A stretch of 64,000 nt of DNA from Mycobacterium sp. URHB0044 (GCF_000620625.1 NZ_JIAW01000003.1:372001-436000), one strand, 5' to 3'. Shown: positions 37,019-46,256, numbered from the stretch's first letter. Translations and numbers: made by a program. Notes: generated by a model not told the origin, from the sequence alone.

Positions 37019-38048
37019 TCTCGGAGCACCTTCCCTTCGAAGGATCTGGCGGACCACCGAACGGGATCAGGATGTCACTGCCCGCGGGGCCGTTGATCTT
37101 CATCCGGATCGAGCAGTAGTAGATGTTGAAGAACGAGCCATACGCACCAAGTGCGTTGAGCCGCAGGTAGTTTTCGGCGAGCGGTTCGATGACCTTGTTG
37201 ACGTCGCCCTTGCGCTCATCGAGCCGCTGCGCCAGCGGCCGCACGTTCTCGAGGACGCCCTGCAGCGGGCGACGGCTGGTCTCCAGCATCTCGGTCAGGT
37301 CGTTCTCGGCCGAGGCGAGCGGCGGAATGGCGCCCGCGATCGGGTCGCGATTCTGGGCCAGTCCGGTGACGAGCTGCTCGAGCTGGTCGACGCTGGCGTC
37401 GAACTGCGCGCCCTTCTCGTCGACCGTGCCGAGCACCGTGTTGAGGTTGTTGATCACGTCGCCGATCAGCTGATCGCGCGCGGCGAGGTCCTGGGTGAAC
37501 GATCCGGTGCTGGCCAGCAAGTTGGACAGCGCGCCGCCCTGCCCCTGCAGCAACTCGATGACCGCGTTGCTGACCTCGTTGACCTTGGTGCCGTCCAGGC
37601 CCTTCAATACCGGCTTCAAGCCACCGAGCAGCGCGTCGAGGTCCAAAGCCGGCTGGGTGTTCTCCCTGGCGATGGTGCCGCCCGCAGGCAGCTTACGCAG
37701 GTCGCCTGGGCCAGAGGTGATTTCGAGGTACCGGTCCCCCACCAAGTTCTGGTACCGGACCACGGCCTTGCTCGACGTGTACAGCTGGTAGCGCTCGTTG
37801 ACGTCGAACGTCACGTCAACGCTGTTGTCGGGATTGAGCTTCAAGCCCTTGACCGAGCCCACCGGGACGCCGGCGATCCGGACGTCCTGCCCGGACTTCA
37901 GCCGAGAGGCATCGGAGAAGTTGGCGTGATAGGTGTTGCCCGACGCGAAGCGGAACTGCCCGAACACCACCACCAGGCCCGCTGCCACCAGCAGCATCAC
38001 CGTGGTGAAGACGGCGACGTTGATGAGCGTGCTGCGTTCGCGGTTCAT
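37011..38048 (-). CDS. mce4B: Mce4B, Mce subunit of the sterol importer
   Basis: 345 residues from ATG 38048, which shares a base with the mce4A stop (TGATG). In-frame GTG (38051) and TTG (38054) codons lie just upstream and are less likely. Membrane helix VAVFTTVMLLVAAGLVVVFG, MCE domain about 38-118 (QDVRIAGVPVGSVKGLKL, DRYLEITSGP), then a long helical region and a C-terminal segment with IYYCSIRMKINGPAG shared with other Mce B proteins. Confidence 0.93.
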   Translation of the reverse strand: MNRERSTLINVAVFTTVMLLVAAGLVVVFGQFRFASGNTYHANFSDASRLKSGQDVRIAGVPVGSVKGLKLNPDNSVDVTFDVNERYQLYTSSKAVVRYQNLVGDRYLEITSGPGDLRKLPAGGTIARENTQPALDLDALLGGLKPVLKGLDGTKVNEVSNAVIELLQGQGGALSNLLASTGSFTQDLAARDQLIGDVINNLNTVLGTVDEKGAQFDASVDQLEQLVTGLAQNRDPIAGAIPPLASAENDLTEMLETSRRPLQGVLENVRPLAQRLDERKGDVNKVIEPLAENYLRLNALGAYGSFFNIYYCSIRMKINGPAGSDILIPFGGPPDPSKGRCSENG

Positions 38049-39250
38049 CACCAATCATCCCGTTCCGCGTATGCCCCGTTGAACAGGAACTGCAGCGTCG
38101 ACGGTGCGTCGAACTGCAACTCGGTGTTCGGCTGGTACGGGACGTAGGCATTGTCGGTGACCAGGAAGGGCGAGTGGTACCACGATCCGCCGAACTGCTT
38201 GGACGGCACGTTCGGCAGGCCCCGGCAGTTCGGGCCGCCCGACGCGTTCACGTACGGCAGGCTCTCCGGGTACGTGTACGCGGGGGCGCCTGGCAGGAAG
38301 TTCGACGCCACGAACAGGCCCGGCCGGATGCCGCCGATGATGGGTGCGAAGGTATCCAGCGCCTTCTTGGTACCGGTGATGATGCAGCCGAGTTCTGGCG
38401 AATAGTCGCCGGCCACCTTCAGCGGCGCCCGCAGCCGTTGGATGGCGGCGATGTAGTCCTCGGCCGCGGGTTCCAAGGTCGCCGTGCCGTTGTTGGCCAG
38501 GCCGGTGGCGGCGAGCAATGTGGCGTTCAGGTTGTCCTGCTGGTCGACGAGCGTATTGCTGATGGTGGGCACGTTGTCGAAGACCGTCGCGAGGTCGGGC
38601 GCCGCGTCGGCGTAGATGTTGCCGACGACCGCCGTCTTCTGGAAGTCCTGCTGCAGCGTGGGCAGCTTCGGATTCAATTGTTGGAGATAGTAATTCAGGC
38701 CGGCCATGGCGGCGCCGAGGTCGTCGCCGTTGCCCCGCAGACCCTCCCCGAGCGCGGTGATGGTCGCATTGAGGTTGATCGGGTCGATCTTCTGCAACAC
38801 GTCGGTCAGCGTCTGGAACAAGGTGTTGACCTCGAGCTGGACGTCCGAGGCGGCCACCTGCGCACCGGCCCGCAGCGAGTGATCCGCAGGCGAATCGGGC
38901 GGGAGGAACTCCACCGCCTTGGCGCCGAACACCGTTGTGCCGCCGATGCGCACCTTCGCGTTGGACGGGACGTACGGCAGTTGGTTGCTGTCGATCGCCA
39001 GCGTCAGCTTGGCCTGATTGCCTGCGTACTCGATCTCCTTGACCCGGCCGATCTGGATGCCGCGGTACTTCACCTTGGCGTCGGTCTCCATCACCAGGCC
39101 TGCCCGCGGCGCGGTGACCGTGACGGTGTCGGTGGAGGTGAAGGCCGCGGTATAGGAGAGGTAGGTGAACACGGTGGCGGCGAGCACCAGCACACCCAGA
39201 ATCGCCGCAGCGATCCTGACGTGGCTGCGCTTGGCGTCACCGTTCGACAT
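38048..39250 (-). CDS. mce4A: Mce4A, first Mce subunit of the sterol importer
   Basis: 400 residues from ATG 39250, the exact length of M. tuberculosis Mce4A; the longer open frame upstream overlaps yrbE4B and was rejected. Membrane helix VRIAAAILGVLVLAATVFTYL, MCE domain about 44-125 with AKVKYRGIQIGRVKEIEYAG and FGAKAVEFLPP, then a helical region. The C-terminus has the NCRGLPNVPSKQFGGSW pattern shared with other Mce A proteins. The start lies 10 bases after the yrbE4B stop. Confidence 0.94.
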   Translation of the reverse strand: MSNGDAKRSHVRIAAAILGVLVLAATVFTYLSYTAAFTSTDTVTVTAPRAGLVMETDAKVKYRGIQIGRVKEIEYAGNQAKLTLAIDSNQLPYVPSNAKVRIGGTTVFGAKAVEFLPPDSPADHSLRAGAQVAASDVQLEVNTLFQTLTDVLQKIDPINLNATITALGEGLRGNGDDLGAAMAGLNYYLQQLNPKLPTLQQDFQKTAVVGNIYADAAPDLATVFDNVPTISNTLVDQQDNLNATLLAATGLANNGTATLEPAAEDYIAAIQRLRAPLKVAGDYSPELGCIITGTKKALDTFAPIIGGIRPGLFVASNFLPGAPAYTYPESLPYVNASGGPNCRGLPNVPSKQFGGSWYHSPFLVTDNAYVPYQPNTELQFDAPSTLQFLFNGAYAERDDW

Positions 39251-39260
39251 TCGTCCCTGC

Positions 39261-40103
39261 CTATCCGGAGAGGTTGAAGTTGCCGGAGGCGCCGTAGACG
39301 GCGAGGGAGATGAACAGCGTGATCGTGACGACGACGATGAGCGACGTGCGCACGGCCTGACCGACGGCGATGCCGACGCCAACCGGACCGCCGGACGCGT
39401 TGTAGCCGTAATAGGTATGTACGAGCATGACCGCGATCGACATCACGATCGCCTGCAGGAACGACCACAAGAGGTCGGTCGGCACCAGGAAGGTGTTGAA
39501 GTAGTGGTCGTACAGCCCCGCCGACTGGCCGTTGATGAAGACGGTGGTGAAGCGCGCCGCGAAGAACGCGGCGAGCACCGACAGTGAGTACAGCGGGACG
39601 ATCGCGATGAGGCCGGCGATGATGCGCGTCGACACCAGGTAGGACACCGAGTGCACGGCCATCGCCTCGACGGCGTCGATCTCCTCGGCCACCCGCATGG
39701 CGCCCAATTGCGCAGTGGTGCCCGCTCCGATGGTGGCGGCGAGCGCGATGCCCGCGATCACCGGGGCGACGATGCGCACGTTGAGGAACGCCGAAAGGAA
39801 GCCGGTCAACGCCTCGATGCCGATGTTGCCCAGCGACGAATAGCCCTGGACGGCGATGACGCCGCCGGACGCCAGCGTCAGGAACGCCGCGACGCCCACC
39901 GTGCCACCGATCATCACCAGAGCGCCCGCGCCCATGGTCATCTCGGCGATGAGGCGGATGGTCTCCTTGCGATAGCGGGTGATCGCGTTGGGGATGTAGC
40001 GCATCGACTCGCCGTAGAACAGCGCCTGCTCGCCGATGACGTCGACGGCCTTTGGCACGCCGCGGAAGAACCGGCGCAGGCGAAGTGTGGCGTCGTAACT
40101 CAT
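39261..40103 (-). CDS. yrbE4B: YrbE4B, permease subunit of the Mce4 transporter
   Basis: 280 residues with about five membrane helices of the MlaE/DUF140 family. The conserved Glu-rich loop TTAQLGAMRVAEEIDAVEAMAV couples the permease to the ATPase (MceG/MkL), which is encoded elsewhere. With YrbE4A it forms the inner-membrane channel that receives sterol from the Mce subunits. The ATG lies 7 bases after yrbE4A. Confidence 0.94.
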   Translation of the reverse strand: MSYDATLRLRRFFRGVPKAVDVIGEQALFYGESMRYIPNAITRYRKETIRLIAEMTMGAGALVMIGGTVGVAAFLTLASGGVIAVQGYSSLGNIGIEALTGFLSAFLNVRIVAPVIAGIALAATIGAGTTAQLGAMRVAEEIDAVEAMAVHSVSYLVSTRIIAGLIAIVPLYSLSVLAAFFAARFTTVFINGQSAGLYDHYFNTFLVPTDLLWSFLQAIVMSIAVMLVHTYYGYNASGGPVGVGIAVGQAVRTSLIVVVTITLFISLAVYGASGNFNLSG

Positions 40104-40110
40104 GGGCGGC

Positions 40111-40875
40111 TCACCTGGCCAGGACCCGGACGCCGATCGCCGTGGCGATCACGTTGATGACGAACAGGCAGATGAACGCGTAGACCACGGTCTCGTTCAC
40201 CGCGACGCCAACGCCCTTGGGTCCACCCTTCACGGTCAGCCCCCGGTAGCAGCCGACGAGGCCCGCGACGACCCCGAACAACATGGCCTTCAAGAACGCG
40301 AGCATCAACTCGCCGAGGCCGGTCAGGATCGTCAGGCCGTTGATGAAGGCACCGGGGTTCACACCCTGCAGAAAGACCGAGAAGGCGTAACCGCCGGACA
40401 GGCCGATCGCGCAGACCAGCCCGTTGAGCAGGAGGGCCACGAAGGTCGACGCCAGCACGCGCGGCACGACGAGGCGCTGGATCGGGTCGATGCCGAGCAC
40501 CCGCATGGCGTCGATCTCTTCGCGGATGGTGCGTGCACCGAGGTCAGCGCAGATCGCCGTGGCTCCGGCGCCGGCGACCACGAGCACCGTCACCACCGGA
40601 CCCAGCTGGGTGACGGTGCCGAACGCGGTACCCGCGCCGGACAGGTCGGCCGCGCCGAGCTCCCGAAGCAGGATGTTGAGCGTGAAGGCCACCAGCACGG
40701 TGAACGGGATGGCCACCAGCAACGTGGGAATCAGGGAGACGCGCGCGATCATCCAGGTCTGATCGAGGAACTCTCGGAACTGAAACGGTCGCCGGAAGAT
40801 CTTGACGAAGGTGTCCAACGACATCTCGACGAACCCGCCCACGGCCCGGGCCGGAGCCGCAAGCTGTTCGATCAA
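40111..40875 (-). CDS. yrbE4A: YrbE4A, permease subunit of the Mce4 transporter
   Basis: 254 residues if started at TTG 40875, the exact length of the M. tuberculosis protein (which begins MIQQLAVPARAVGG; here the TTG start gives LIEQLAAPARAVGG). GGAGCC lies just upstream. An ATG at 40956 would add 27 residues not seen in relatives. MlaE/DUF140 family: membrane helices and the coupling loop GARTIREEIDAMRVLGIDP. First gene of the ten-gene mce4 operon; two KstR boxes lie upstream. Confidence 0.9.
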   Translation of the reverse strand: MIEQLAAPARAVGGFVEMSLDTFVKIFRRPFQFREFLDQTWMIARVSLIPTLLVAIPFTVLVAFTLNILLRELGAADLSGAGTAFGTVTQLGPVVTVLVVAGAGATAICADLGARTIREEIDAMRVLGIDPIQRLVVPRVLASTFVALLLNGLVCAIGLSGGYAFSVFLQGVNPGAFINGLTILTGLGELMLAFLKAMLFGVVAGLVGCYRGLTVKGGPKGVGVAVNETVVYAFICLFVINVIATAIGVRVLAR

Positions 40876-40998
40876 CCTCGGCTCCGTTCTCGGCACGGGG
40901 GTCGAACGGTCGTTTGGCGAAGAGCCCGGGACTACCGGTCCAAACGGCCTTCCCACCCAGGGTTAAGCGGTGCTCTTAGTGAGCCGGCTCATATTAAC

Positions 40999-41012
40999 TA
41001 GAACACGTTCGC
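40999..41012. promoter_or_regulatory. KstR box, mce4 operon promoter (proximal)
   Basis: TAGAACACGTTCGC fits tnnAACnnGTTnnA except for the last base. It is 124 bases upstream of the yrbE4A TTG and lies between hsd4A and yrbE4A, giving the importer operon its own KstR-controlled promoter. Confidence 0.75.
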
Positions 41013-41087
41013 AGTGTCAAAGAACCGCAAAATCCGCCACTGCAAGCAGATTTGCGCTGGTCAGGGCTAGTGTGACGTAGGTCATTC

Positions 41088-41101
41088 TGAAACGTGTTCT
41101 A
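41088..41101. promoter_or_regulatory. KstR box, mce4 operon promoter (distal)
   Basis: TGAAACGTGTTCTA fits tnnAACnnGTTnnA fully. It is 31 bases from the hsd4A stop and 76 bases from the proximal box, making this a double-site promoter. Confidence 0.75.
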
Positions 41102-41131
41102 CCTCTCACAGGCCAGCGTCGATCAAGACCG

Positions 41132-42052
41132 TCAGTCTCGGGACTCCATCAGTCCCGTCGCTGAGAATCCGAGCTCGGGATCCCGGTCAGCAAAGTAGTC
41201 ACGCAACGTTGCGTCGAGGTCGGCTGCGGCCCACGCATCGGACTCGGCAGTGAAGTGCTTTTCCGCCACGGGCGCCGCAACCAGCGTCACCGTCGGACCA
41301 TAGACGATGAACAACTGCCCGTTGACCCCTTCGGCCGCCGGCGACGACAGAAACCGCACCAGGGTCACCACGTGCTCGGGCGACAGGCTGTCGATCCGAC
41401 CGTCCGACAGCTCCGGTGCGTCGCCGAACACGTCGGCGGTCATCGCCGTCCTGGCCCGTGGCGCGATGGCGTTGGCACGCACGCCGTAACGGCCGAGCCC
41501 GCGGGCAGCCGACAAGGTCAGCGACGTGATTCCGGCCTTCGCCGCCCCGTAGTTCGCCTGTCCGACCGGGCCGGCGAGGCCCGCCTCGGACGACGTGTTG
41601 ACGATGCGGCCGTAGACCTTTCCGTCGTTCGCCTTGGCCTTGTCGCGCCAGTACGTCGCGGCGTTGCGGGTGAGCAGGAAGTGGCCACGCAGGTGCACGG
41701 CGATGACGGCGTCCCAGTCCTCGTCGGACATGTTGAACAGCATGCGATCGCGGGTGATTCCGGCGTTGTTGACCACGATGCTCAAGCCGCCCAAGCCGTC
41801 GGCGGTGGACACCAACTCGTCGGCGGTGCTGCGCGCGCTGATGTCACCCGCGACGGCGACGCCCTTGGCGCCGACCGCGGCGATCTCGTCGAGGACGTCG
41901 GACCGATCCAGCGCACCGGCGATGTCGTTGACGACCACGGTGGCGCCGGCACGGGCCAGTCCGATGGCCTCGGCTCGACCAAGACCTGCGGCCGCGCCCG
42001 TCACTACCGCGACCAGACCGGACAGATCCGTCGCCTGCTCATTCGTGCTCAA
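41132..42052 (-). CDS. hsd4A: Hsd4A/ChsB1, 17-beta-HSD/3-hydroxyacyl-CoA-type dehydrogenase of sterol catabolism
   Basis: 306 residues from TTG 42052, 10 bases after AGAGG; the longer open frame upstream covers fdxD and was rejected. Classical SDR with TGAAAGLGRAEAIG (cofactor), NNAGITRDRML, Ser in VNTSSEAG and YGAAKAG (catalytic Tyr/Lys). It lacks the hydratase domain of larger Hsd4B proteins. In sterol catabolism it oxidises a side-chain hydroxyacyl-CoA intermediate, and it can also act on the 17-hydroxyl. The gene follows fdxD by 13 bases. Confidence 0.93.
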   Translation of the reverse strand: MSTNEQATDLSGLVAVVTGAAAGLGRAEAIGLARAGATVVVNDIAGALDRSDVLDEIAAVGAKGVAVAGDISARSTADELVSTADGLGGLSIVVNNAGITRDRMLFNMSDEDWDAVIAVHLRGHFLLTRNAATYWRDKAKANDGKVYGRIVNTSSEAGLAGPVGQANYGAAKAGITSLTLSAARGLGRYGVRANAIAPRARTAMTADVFGDAPELSDGRIDSLSPEHVVTLVRFLSSPAAEGVNGQLFIVYGPTVTLVAAPVAEKHFTAESDAWAAADLDATLRDYFADRDPELGFSATGLMESRD

Positions 42053-42065
42053 TTTATGAATACCT

Positions 42066-42257
42066 CTAGTCTTTGCGGAGCAACGCGGCTCTTGGGCACT
42101 CGGCGATCGACTGCTCCGCCAATCCCTCTTGGTCGGCGGGCACCGGGTCAGCCAGGACGACCGCGTAGTCCTCGTCGTCCAGATCGAACAGGTCCGGCGC
42201 GATACCCACGCACACCGCGTTTCCTTCACAGCGATCACGGTCTACTTCGACTCGCAT
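42066..42257 (-). CDS. fdxD: Ferredoxin FdxD
   Basis: 63 residues from ATG 42257 with GAGGAGAC just upstream; the longer open frame crosses the KstR promoter side and was rejected. Cysteines at DRCEGNAVCVGIAPDLF and AECPRAALL, a compressed pattern (C-x5-C ... C) that fits a 3Fe-4S ferredoxin typical of CYP partners in actinobacteria. It probably feeds electrons to CYP142 or CYP125 in the sterol pathway. First gene of the minus-strand unit, next to hsd4A, and divergent from fadE26. Confidence 0.92.
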   Translation of the reverse strand: MRVEVDRDRCEGNAVCVGIAPDLFDLDDEDYAVVLADPVPADQEGLAEQSIAECPRAALLRKD

Positions 42258-42362
42258 GACTGTCTCCTCTCGGCCTGGTTCTGGTGCGCCGCCCTCGGTA
42301 AGGGGCCAGAATACGACCCCGGGCGCCGGATGCCACCCCAGGCGCCGCCTGGATTCCAAGAC

Positions 42363-42376
42363 TAGAACGTGTTACA
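42363..42376. promoter_or_regulatory. KstR box between fdxD and fadE26
   Basis: TAGAACGTGTTACA is a full match to tnnAACnnGTTnnA and identical to the box at 51956-51969. It lies in the 176-base divergent gap, so it can control fdxD-hsd4A and fadE26-fadE27-fadD17 together. Confidence 0.85.
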
Positions 42377-42433
42377 ACCGGGAGTGTCGACGGGTACCCG
42401 CGGCACGGTGACGGACCAGATAGGACGACGGCG

Positions 42434-43615
42434 ATGCGGATCGGCTACAGCCCCGAACAGGAGGAGTTGCGCCGTGAATTGCGGGCGTACTTCACCGGCC
42501 TGATGACCCCCGAGCGGGTGGAAGCGCTGAGCTCGTCGGAGGGCGAGGTCGGCAGCGGCAACGTGTACCGCGACACGGTCAAGCAGATGGCCGTCGACGG
42601 CTGGCTGACGTTGAGTTGGCCGGAGGAGTTCGGCGGCCAGGGCCGCTCCCCCATGGATCAGCTGATCTTCACCGACGAGGCCGCCATCGCGGGCGCCCCG
42701 GTGCCGTTCCTGACCATCAACAGCGTCGCGCCGACGATCATGGCGTTCGGCACCGAGGAGCAGAAGAAGTTCTTCCTGCCCAAGATCGCGTCGGGTGACC
42801 TGCACTTCGCGATCGGCTACTCGGAGCCCGGCGCAGGCACGGACCTGGCCGCGCTGCGCACCACGGCGGTGCGCGACGGCGACGACTACGTGATCAACGG
42901 TCAGAAGATGTGGACCAGCCTGATCGCCTACGCCGACTACGTCTGGCTCGCGGTGCGGACCAACCCCGACGAGAAGAAGCATCGCGGCATCTCGATGCTC
43001 ATCGTGCCCACCACCGCCGAAGGCTTCTCCTGGACGCCGGTGCACACCATGGCCGGTGTCGACACCAGCGCCACCTACTACCAGGACGTCCGGGTGCCCA
43101 CCTCCAGCCTGGTCGGCGAGGAGAACGGCGGCTGGAAGCTGGTCACCAACCAGCTGAACCACGAACGCGTCGCGCTGGTCTCGTCGCAGCCGATCTACGT
43201 GGCGCTCGACGGCGTCCGGGAGTGGGCGCAGAACACCAAGGACAGTCACGGCAGGCGGCTGATCGACTCGGAGTGGGTGCAGCTCAACCTCGCTCGCGTG
43301 CACGCCAAGGCCGAGGTGCTCAAGCTGATCAACTGGGAGCTCGCATCGGCTCAGGACGCCGCACCGTCGCCCGCCGACGCGTCGGCCGCCAAGGTGTACG
43401 GCACCGAACTCGCGACCGAGGCGTACCGCCTGCTGATGGAGGTGCTCGGCACCGCGGCCACGCTGCGCTCCGACTCCCCCGGCGCGCTGCTACGCGGTCG
43501 GGTGGAACGCATGCACCGGTCGGCGCTGATCCTCACGTTCGGCGGCGGCACCAACGAGATTCAGCGCGACATCATCGGCATGGTCGCGCTCGGCCTGCCG
43601 CGCATCAACCGATAG
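42434..43615 (+). CDS. fadE26: FadE26/ChsE4, acyl-CoA dehydrogenase subunit for sterol side chain
   Basis: 393 residues. Acyl-CoA dehydrogenase fold with the FAD region GYSEPGAGTDLAAL and DDYVINGQKMWTS, and the C-terminal RMHRSALILTFGGGTNEIQRDII. It pairs with FadE27 as an alpha2beta2 enzyme (ChsE4-ChsE5) that dehydrogenates the CoA-linked sterol side chain. Its partner follows 7 bases later. KstR box upstream. Confidence 0.95.
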   Translation: MRIGYSPEQEELRRELRAYFTGLMTPERVEALSSSEGEVGSGNVYRDTVKQMAVDGWLTLSWPEEFGGQGRSPMDQLIFTDEAAIAGAPVPFLTINSVAPTIMAFGTEEQKKFFLPKIASGDLHFAIGYSEPGAGTDLAALRTTAVRDGDDYVINGQKMWTSLIAYADYVWLAVRTNPDEKKHRGISMLIVPTTAEGFSWTPVHTMAGVDTSATYYQDVRVPTSSLVGEENGGWKLVTNQLNHERVALVSSQPIYVALDGVREWAQNTKDSHGRRLIDSEWVQLNLARVHAKAEVLKLINWELASAQDAAPSPADASAAKVYGTELATEAYRLLMEVLGTAATLRSDSPGALLRGRVERMHRSALILTFGGGTNEIQRDIIGMVALGLPRINR

Positions 43616-43622
43616 GACGAAC

Positions 43623-44720
43623 ATGGACTTCACCACCACAGAGGCCGCGGGCGACCTGGGCCAGCTGACGCGCACCATCACCGATTCGGTGTGCACGCCC
43701 GAGCACCAGCGTGAGCTCGACAAGCTCGACGAACGCTTCGACCGCGACCTGTGGTCCACGCTGATCGACGCCGACATCCTGTCCACCGCCGCACCGGAGT
43801 CGTTGGGCGGCGGCGGTTTCGGGGTGCTCGAAGAGACCGCGGTGCTGGTCGCACTCGGCCGTCAGATCGCGGCGGTGCCGTATCTGGAGTCCGTCGTGCT
43901 CGCCGCAGGCGCCCTCGCCAAGTTCGGCTCCGCGGAGTTGCAGCGGGACTGGGCGACGCCCGCGATCAAGGGTGACAAGATCCTCACCGTCGCGCTCGAC
44001 GGCGAGATGGGGCAGGGCCCGGTGCAAGCCCAGACGCAGGGCTCCGGTTACCGGCTGTCCGGCTCCCGCGCGCAGGTCGGCTACGGCCCGGTTGCCGACG
44101 CATACCTGGTACCCGCCGAAACCGACTCGGGTGTCAAGGTATTCGTGGTCGCCGCGACCGACCCTGGCGTCACGGTCACGTCGCTGAACACCACCGGACA
44201 CGGCAGTGTCGGGCACCTGGAATTGCAGGGCACCGACGTGGACGCCAGCCGGGTCGTCGGTGACGGCGAAGTGGTGAACTGGCTCGTTACTCAGACTGCG
44301 TTGGGACGCAGCGCCTTCCAGCTCGGCGTGCTGGAGCGCGCGCTGGAGCTGACCGCCGAATACGCCCGCGAACGCGAACAGTTCGGCAGGCCCATCGGCA
44401 GCTTCCAAGCCGTCGGCCAGCGGCTGGCCGACGGGTACATCGACATCAAGGGTCTGCGGCTCACGGTGACGCAGGCGGCGTGGCGACTGGCGGAGGATCT
44501 GCCCGCGGACCTGGAGGTCGGCACGGCGGCGTTCTGGGCGTCCGAGGCGGGCCACCGGGTTGCGCACACCACGGTGCACGTGCACGGCGGCGTCGGCATC
44601 GACATGGACCATCCGGTGCACCGCTACTTCCTGGCCGCCAAGCAGACCGAGTTCGCGGTGGGCGGTGCCACCGGGCAGCTGCTGCGCATCGGCCGCGAGC
44701 TGGCCGAGACGCCGGCCTGA
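43623..44720 (+). CDS. fadE27: FadE27/ChsE5, acyl-CoA dehydrogenase partner subunit
   Basis: 365 residues. Acyl-CoA dehydrogenase fold but with degraded FAD-binding sequence (LDGEMGQGPVQAQTQ where a classic enzyme has the YSEPGAGSD loop), matching the non-canonical member of the ChsE4-ChsE5 heterotetramer. The C-terminal helical bundle includes RPIGSFQAVGQRLADGYIDI and HGGVGIDMDHPVHRYF. It depends on FadE26 for a complete active site. Confidence 0.93.
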   Translation: MDFTTTEAAGDLGQLTRTITDSVCTPEHQRELDKLDERFDRDLWSTLIDADILSTAAPESLGGGGFGVLEETAVLVALGRQIAAVPYLESVVLAAGALAKFGSAELQRDWATPAIKGDKILTVALDGEMGQGPVQAQTQGSGYRLSGSRAQVGYGPVADAYLVPAETDSGVKVFVVAATDPGVTVTSLNTTGHGSVGHLELQGTDVDASRVVGDGEVVNWLVTQTALGRSAFQLGVLERALELTAEYAREREQFGRPIGSFQAVGQRLADGYIDIKGLRLTVTQAAWRLAEDLPADLEVGTAAFWASEAGHRVAHTTVHVHGGVGIDMDHPVHRYFLAAKQTEFAVGGATGQLLRIGRELAETPA

Positions 44721-44734
44721 CCCGACTGCCGCAG

Positions 44735-46255
44735 GTGACCGCTGCACGCAACCCCACCGTCACCGATCTCCTGGTGCCGCTCGTCGACGTGACCGACCGC
44801 GGCGTGCACGACGAGCACACGTTCGTCAGCTGGCACGACCACATCGGCGCCGCCGCGGAACTGGCGGCCGCACTGACCGCCCGGCTCGATCCGAATCGGC
44901 CGCCGCACGTCGGTGTCCTCCTCGGCAACACTCCGTTCTTCTCCACCGTCCTGGCGGCGGCTGGGCTCACCGGTCTGGTGCCGGTGGGCCTGAATCCGAC
45001 TCGGCGCGGCGACGCGCTGGCTCGCGACATCTCCCACGCGGACTGCCAGTTGGTGTTGACCGACGATCCGCAGTCGGTGGCCGGGGCGCTGCCCGATGGC
45101 GTCGGCTACATCGACGTCGAATCTCCCGAGTGGGCAACCGAACTCGCCTCGCACCGCGGCGCCCCCGTGACGTTCGCCGACCTCGGACCGGACGACCTCT
45201 ACATGCTGATCTTCACCTCGGGCACCAGCGGGGAGCCCAAGGCGGTGCGCATCACCCACGACAAGGTGGCCTTCCCTGGCCGGATGCTCGCGCAGCGGTT
45301 CGGACTGGGGCCGACCGACACCGCCTACCTGTCGATGCCGTTGTTCCACTCCAACGCGGTAATGGCCGGCTGGGCCGTCGCGGTGGCGGCAGGCGCTTCG
45401 ATTGCCTTGCGTCGCAAGTTCTCCGCATCCGGCTTCATGCCCGACGTCCGCCGCTTTCGTGCGACGTACGCCAACTACGTCGGCAAGCCACTGTCCTACA
45501 TCCTCGCCACGCAGGCGCGCGACGACGACGCCGACAATCCGCTGAGGTTCCTCTACGGAAACGAAGGGGCACCACGCGATCTCGAGCGGTTCGCCCGTCG
45601 CTTCGGCGTGATCGTCGTTGACGGATTCGGCTCCACGGAGGGCGGCGTGGCGATCGCCCGCACCCCGGACACCCCGGACGGCTCGCTGGGGCCGTTGACC
45701 GACGAGGTCGCGATCGTCGACGTCGACACCGGAGAGCCCTGTCCGCCCGGCAAGGTCGGCGAGCTGGTGAACCCCACGGGCCGCGGATGGTTCCGCGGCT
45801 ACTACCGCGACGAGGCCGCCGAAGCACAGCGGATGGCCGACGGCGTCTACCACACCGGTGACCTCGCCTACCGCGACGAGGACGGCTTCATCTACTTCGC
45901 CGGCCGGCTCGGCGACTGGATGCGCGTCGACGGCGAGAACCTCGGCACCGCCCCGATCGAGCGCATCCTGATGCGTTATCCCGACGTCGTCGAGGTGGCG
46001 GTGTACGCCATTCCCGATCCCGCCGTTGGTGATCGGGTGATGGCGGCGTTGGTGTTGCGTGAGGGCGCCGCGTTCGACGTGGGGAAGTTCGAGGCGTTCC
46101 TGGCCGAACAACCCGACCTCGGCCCCAAGCAGTGGCCGTCGTTCGTCCGAATCTGCGCGGCCCTGCCGCGTACCGAAACCTTCAAGGTGCTCAAGCGGAT
46201 CCTCTCGGCCGAGGGCACCGAATGTGTTGACCCGGTGCTGCCCGTGCGGCGGTAG
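44735..46255 (+). CDS. fadD17: FadD17, acyl-CoA synthetase for shortened sterol side chain
   Basis: 506 residues from GTG 44735, 14 bases after the fadE27 stop; the longer upstream frame is a shadow. Adenylate-forming enzyme with FTSGTSGEPKAV (phosphate loop), YGNEGAPRDLERF and GFGSTEGGVA, HTGDLAYRDEDGF, and the C-terminal lysine region PRTETFKVLKRIL. It activates sterol intermediates with a shorter side chain (in M. tuberculosis the C5-side-chain acid). It belongs to the fadE26-fadE27 transcription unit. Confidence 0.93.
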   Translation: MTAARNPTVTDLLVPLVDVTDRGVHDEHTFVSWHDHIGAAAELAAALTARLDPNRPPHVGVLLGNTPFFSTVLAAAGLTGLVPVGLNPTRRGDALARDISHADCQLVLTDDPQSVAGALPDGVGYIDVESPEWATELASHRGAPVTFADLGPDDLYMLIFTSGTSGEPKAVRITHDKVAFPGRMLAQRFGLGPTDTAYLSMPLFHSNAVMAGWAVAVAAGASIALRRKFSASGFMPDVRRFRATYANYVGKPLSYILATQARDDDADNPLRFLYGNEGAPRDLERFARRFGVIVVDGFGSTEGGVAIARTPDTPDGSLGPLTDEVAIVDVDTGEPCPPGKVGELVNPTGRGWFRGYYRDEAAEAQRMADGVYHTGDLAYRDEDGFIYFAGRLGDWMRVDGENLGTAPIERILMRYPDVVEVAVYAIPDPAVGDRVMAALVLREGAAFDVGKFEAFLAEQPDLGPKQWPSFVRICAALPRTETFKVLKRILSAEGTECVDPVLPVRR

Positions 46256-46256
46256 C

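Noticed and set aside
42066..42238. Extension of hsd4A upstream to 368 residues
   Set aside because: It would cover fdxD in another frame and lacks a ribosome site; the TTG at 42052 gives the SDR N-terminus.
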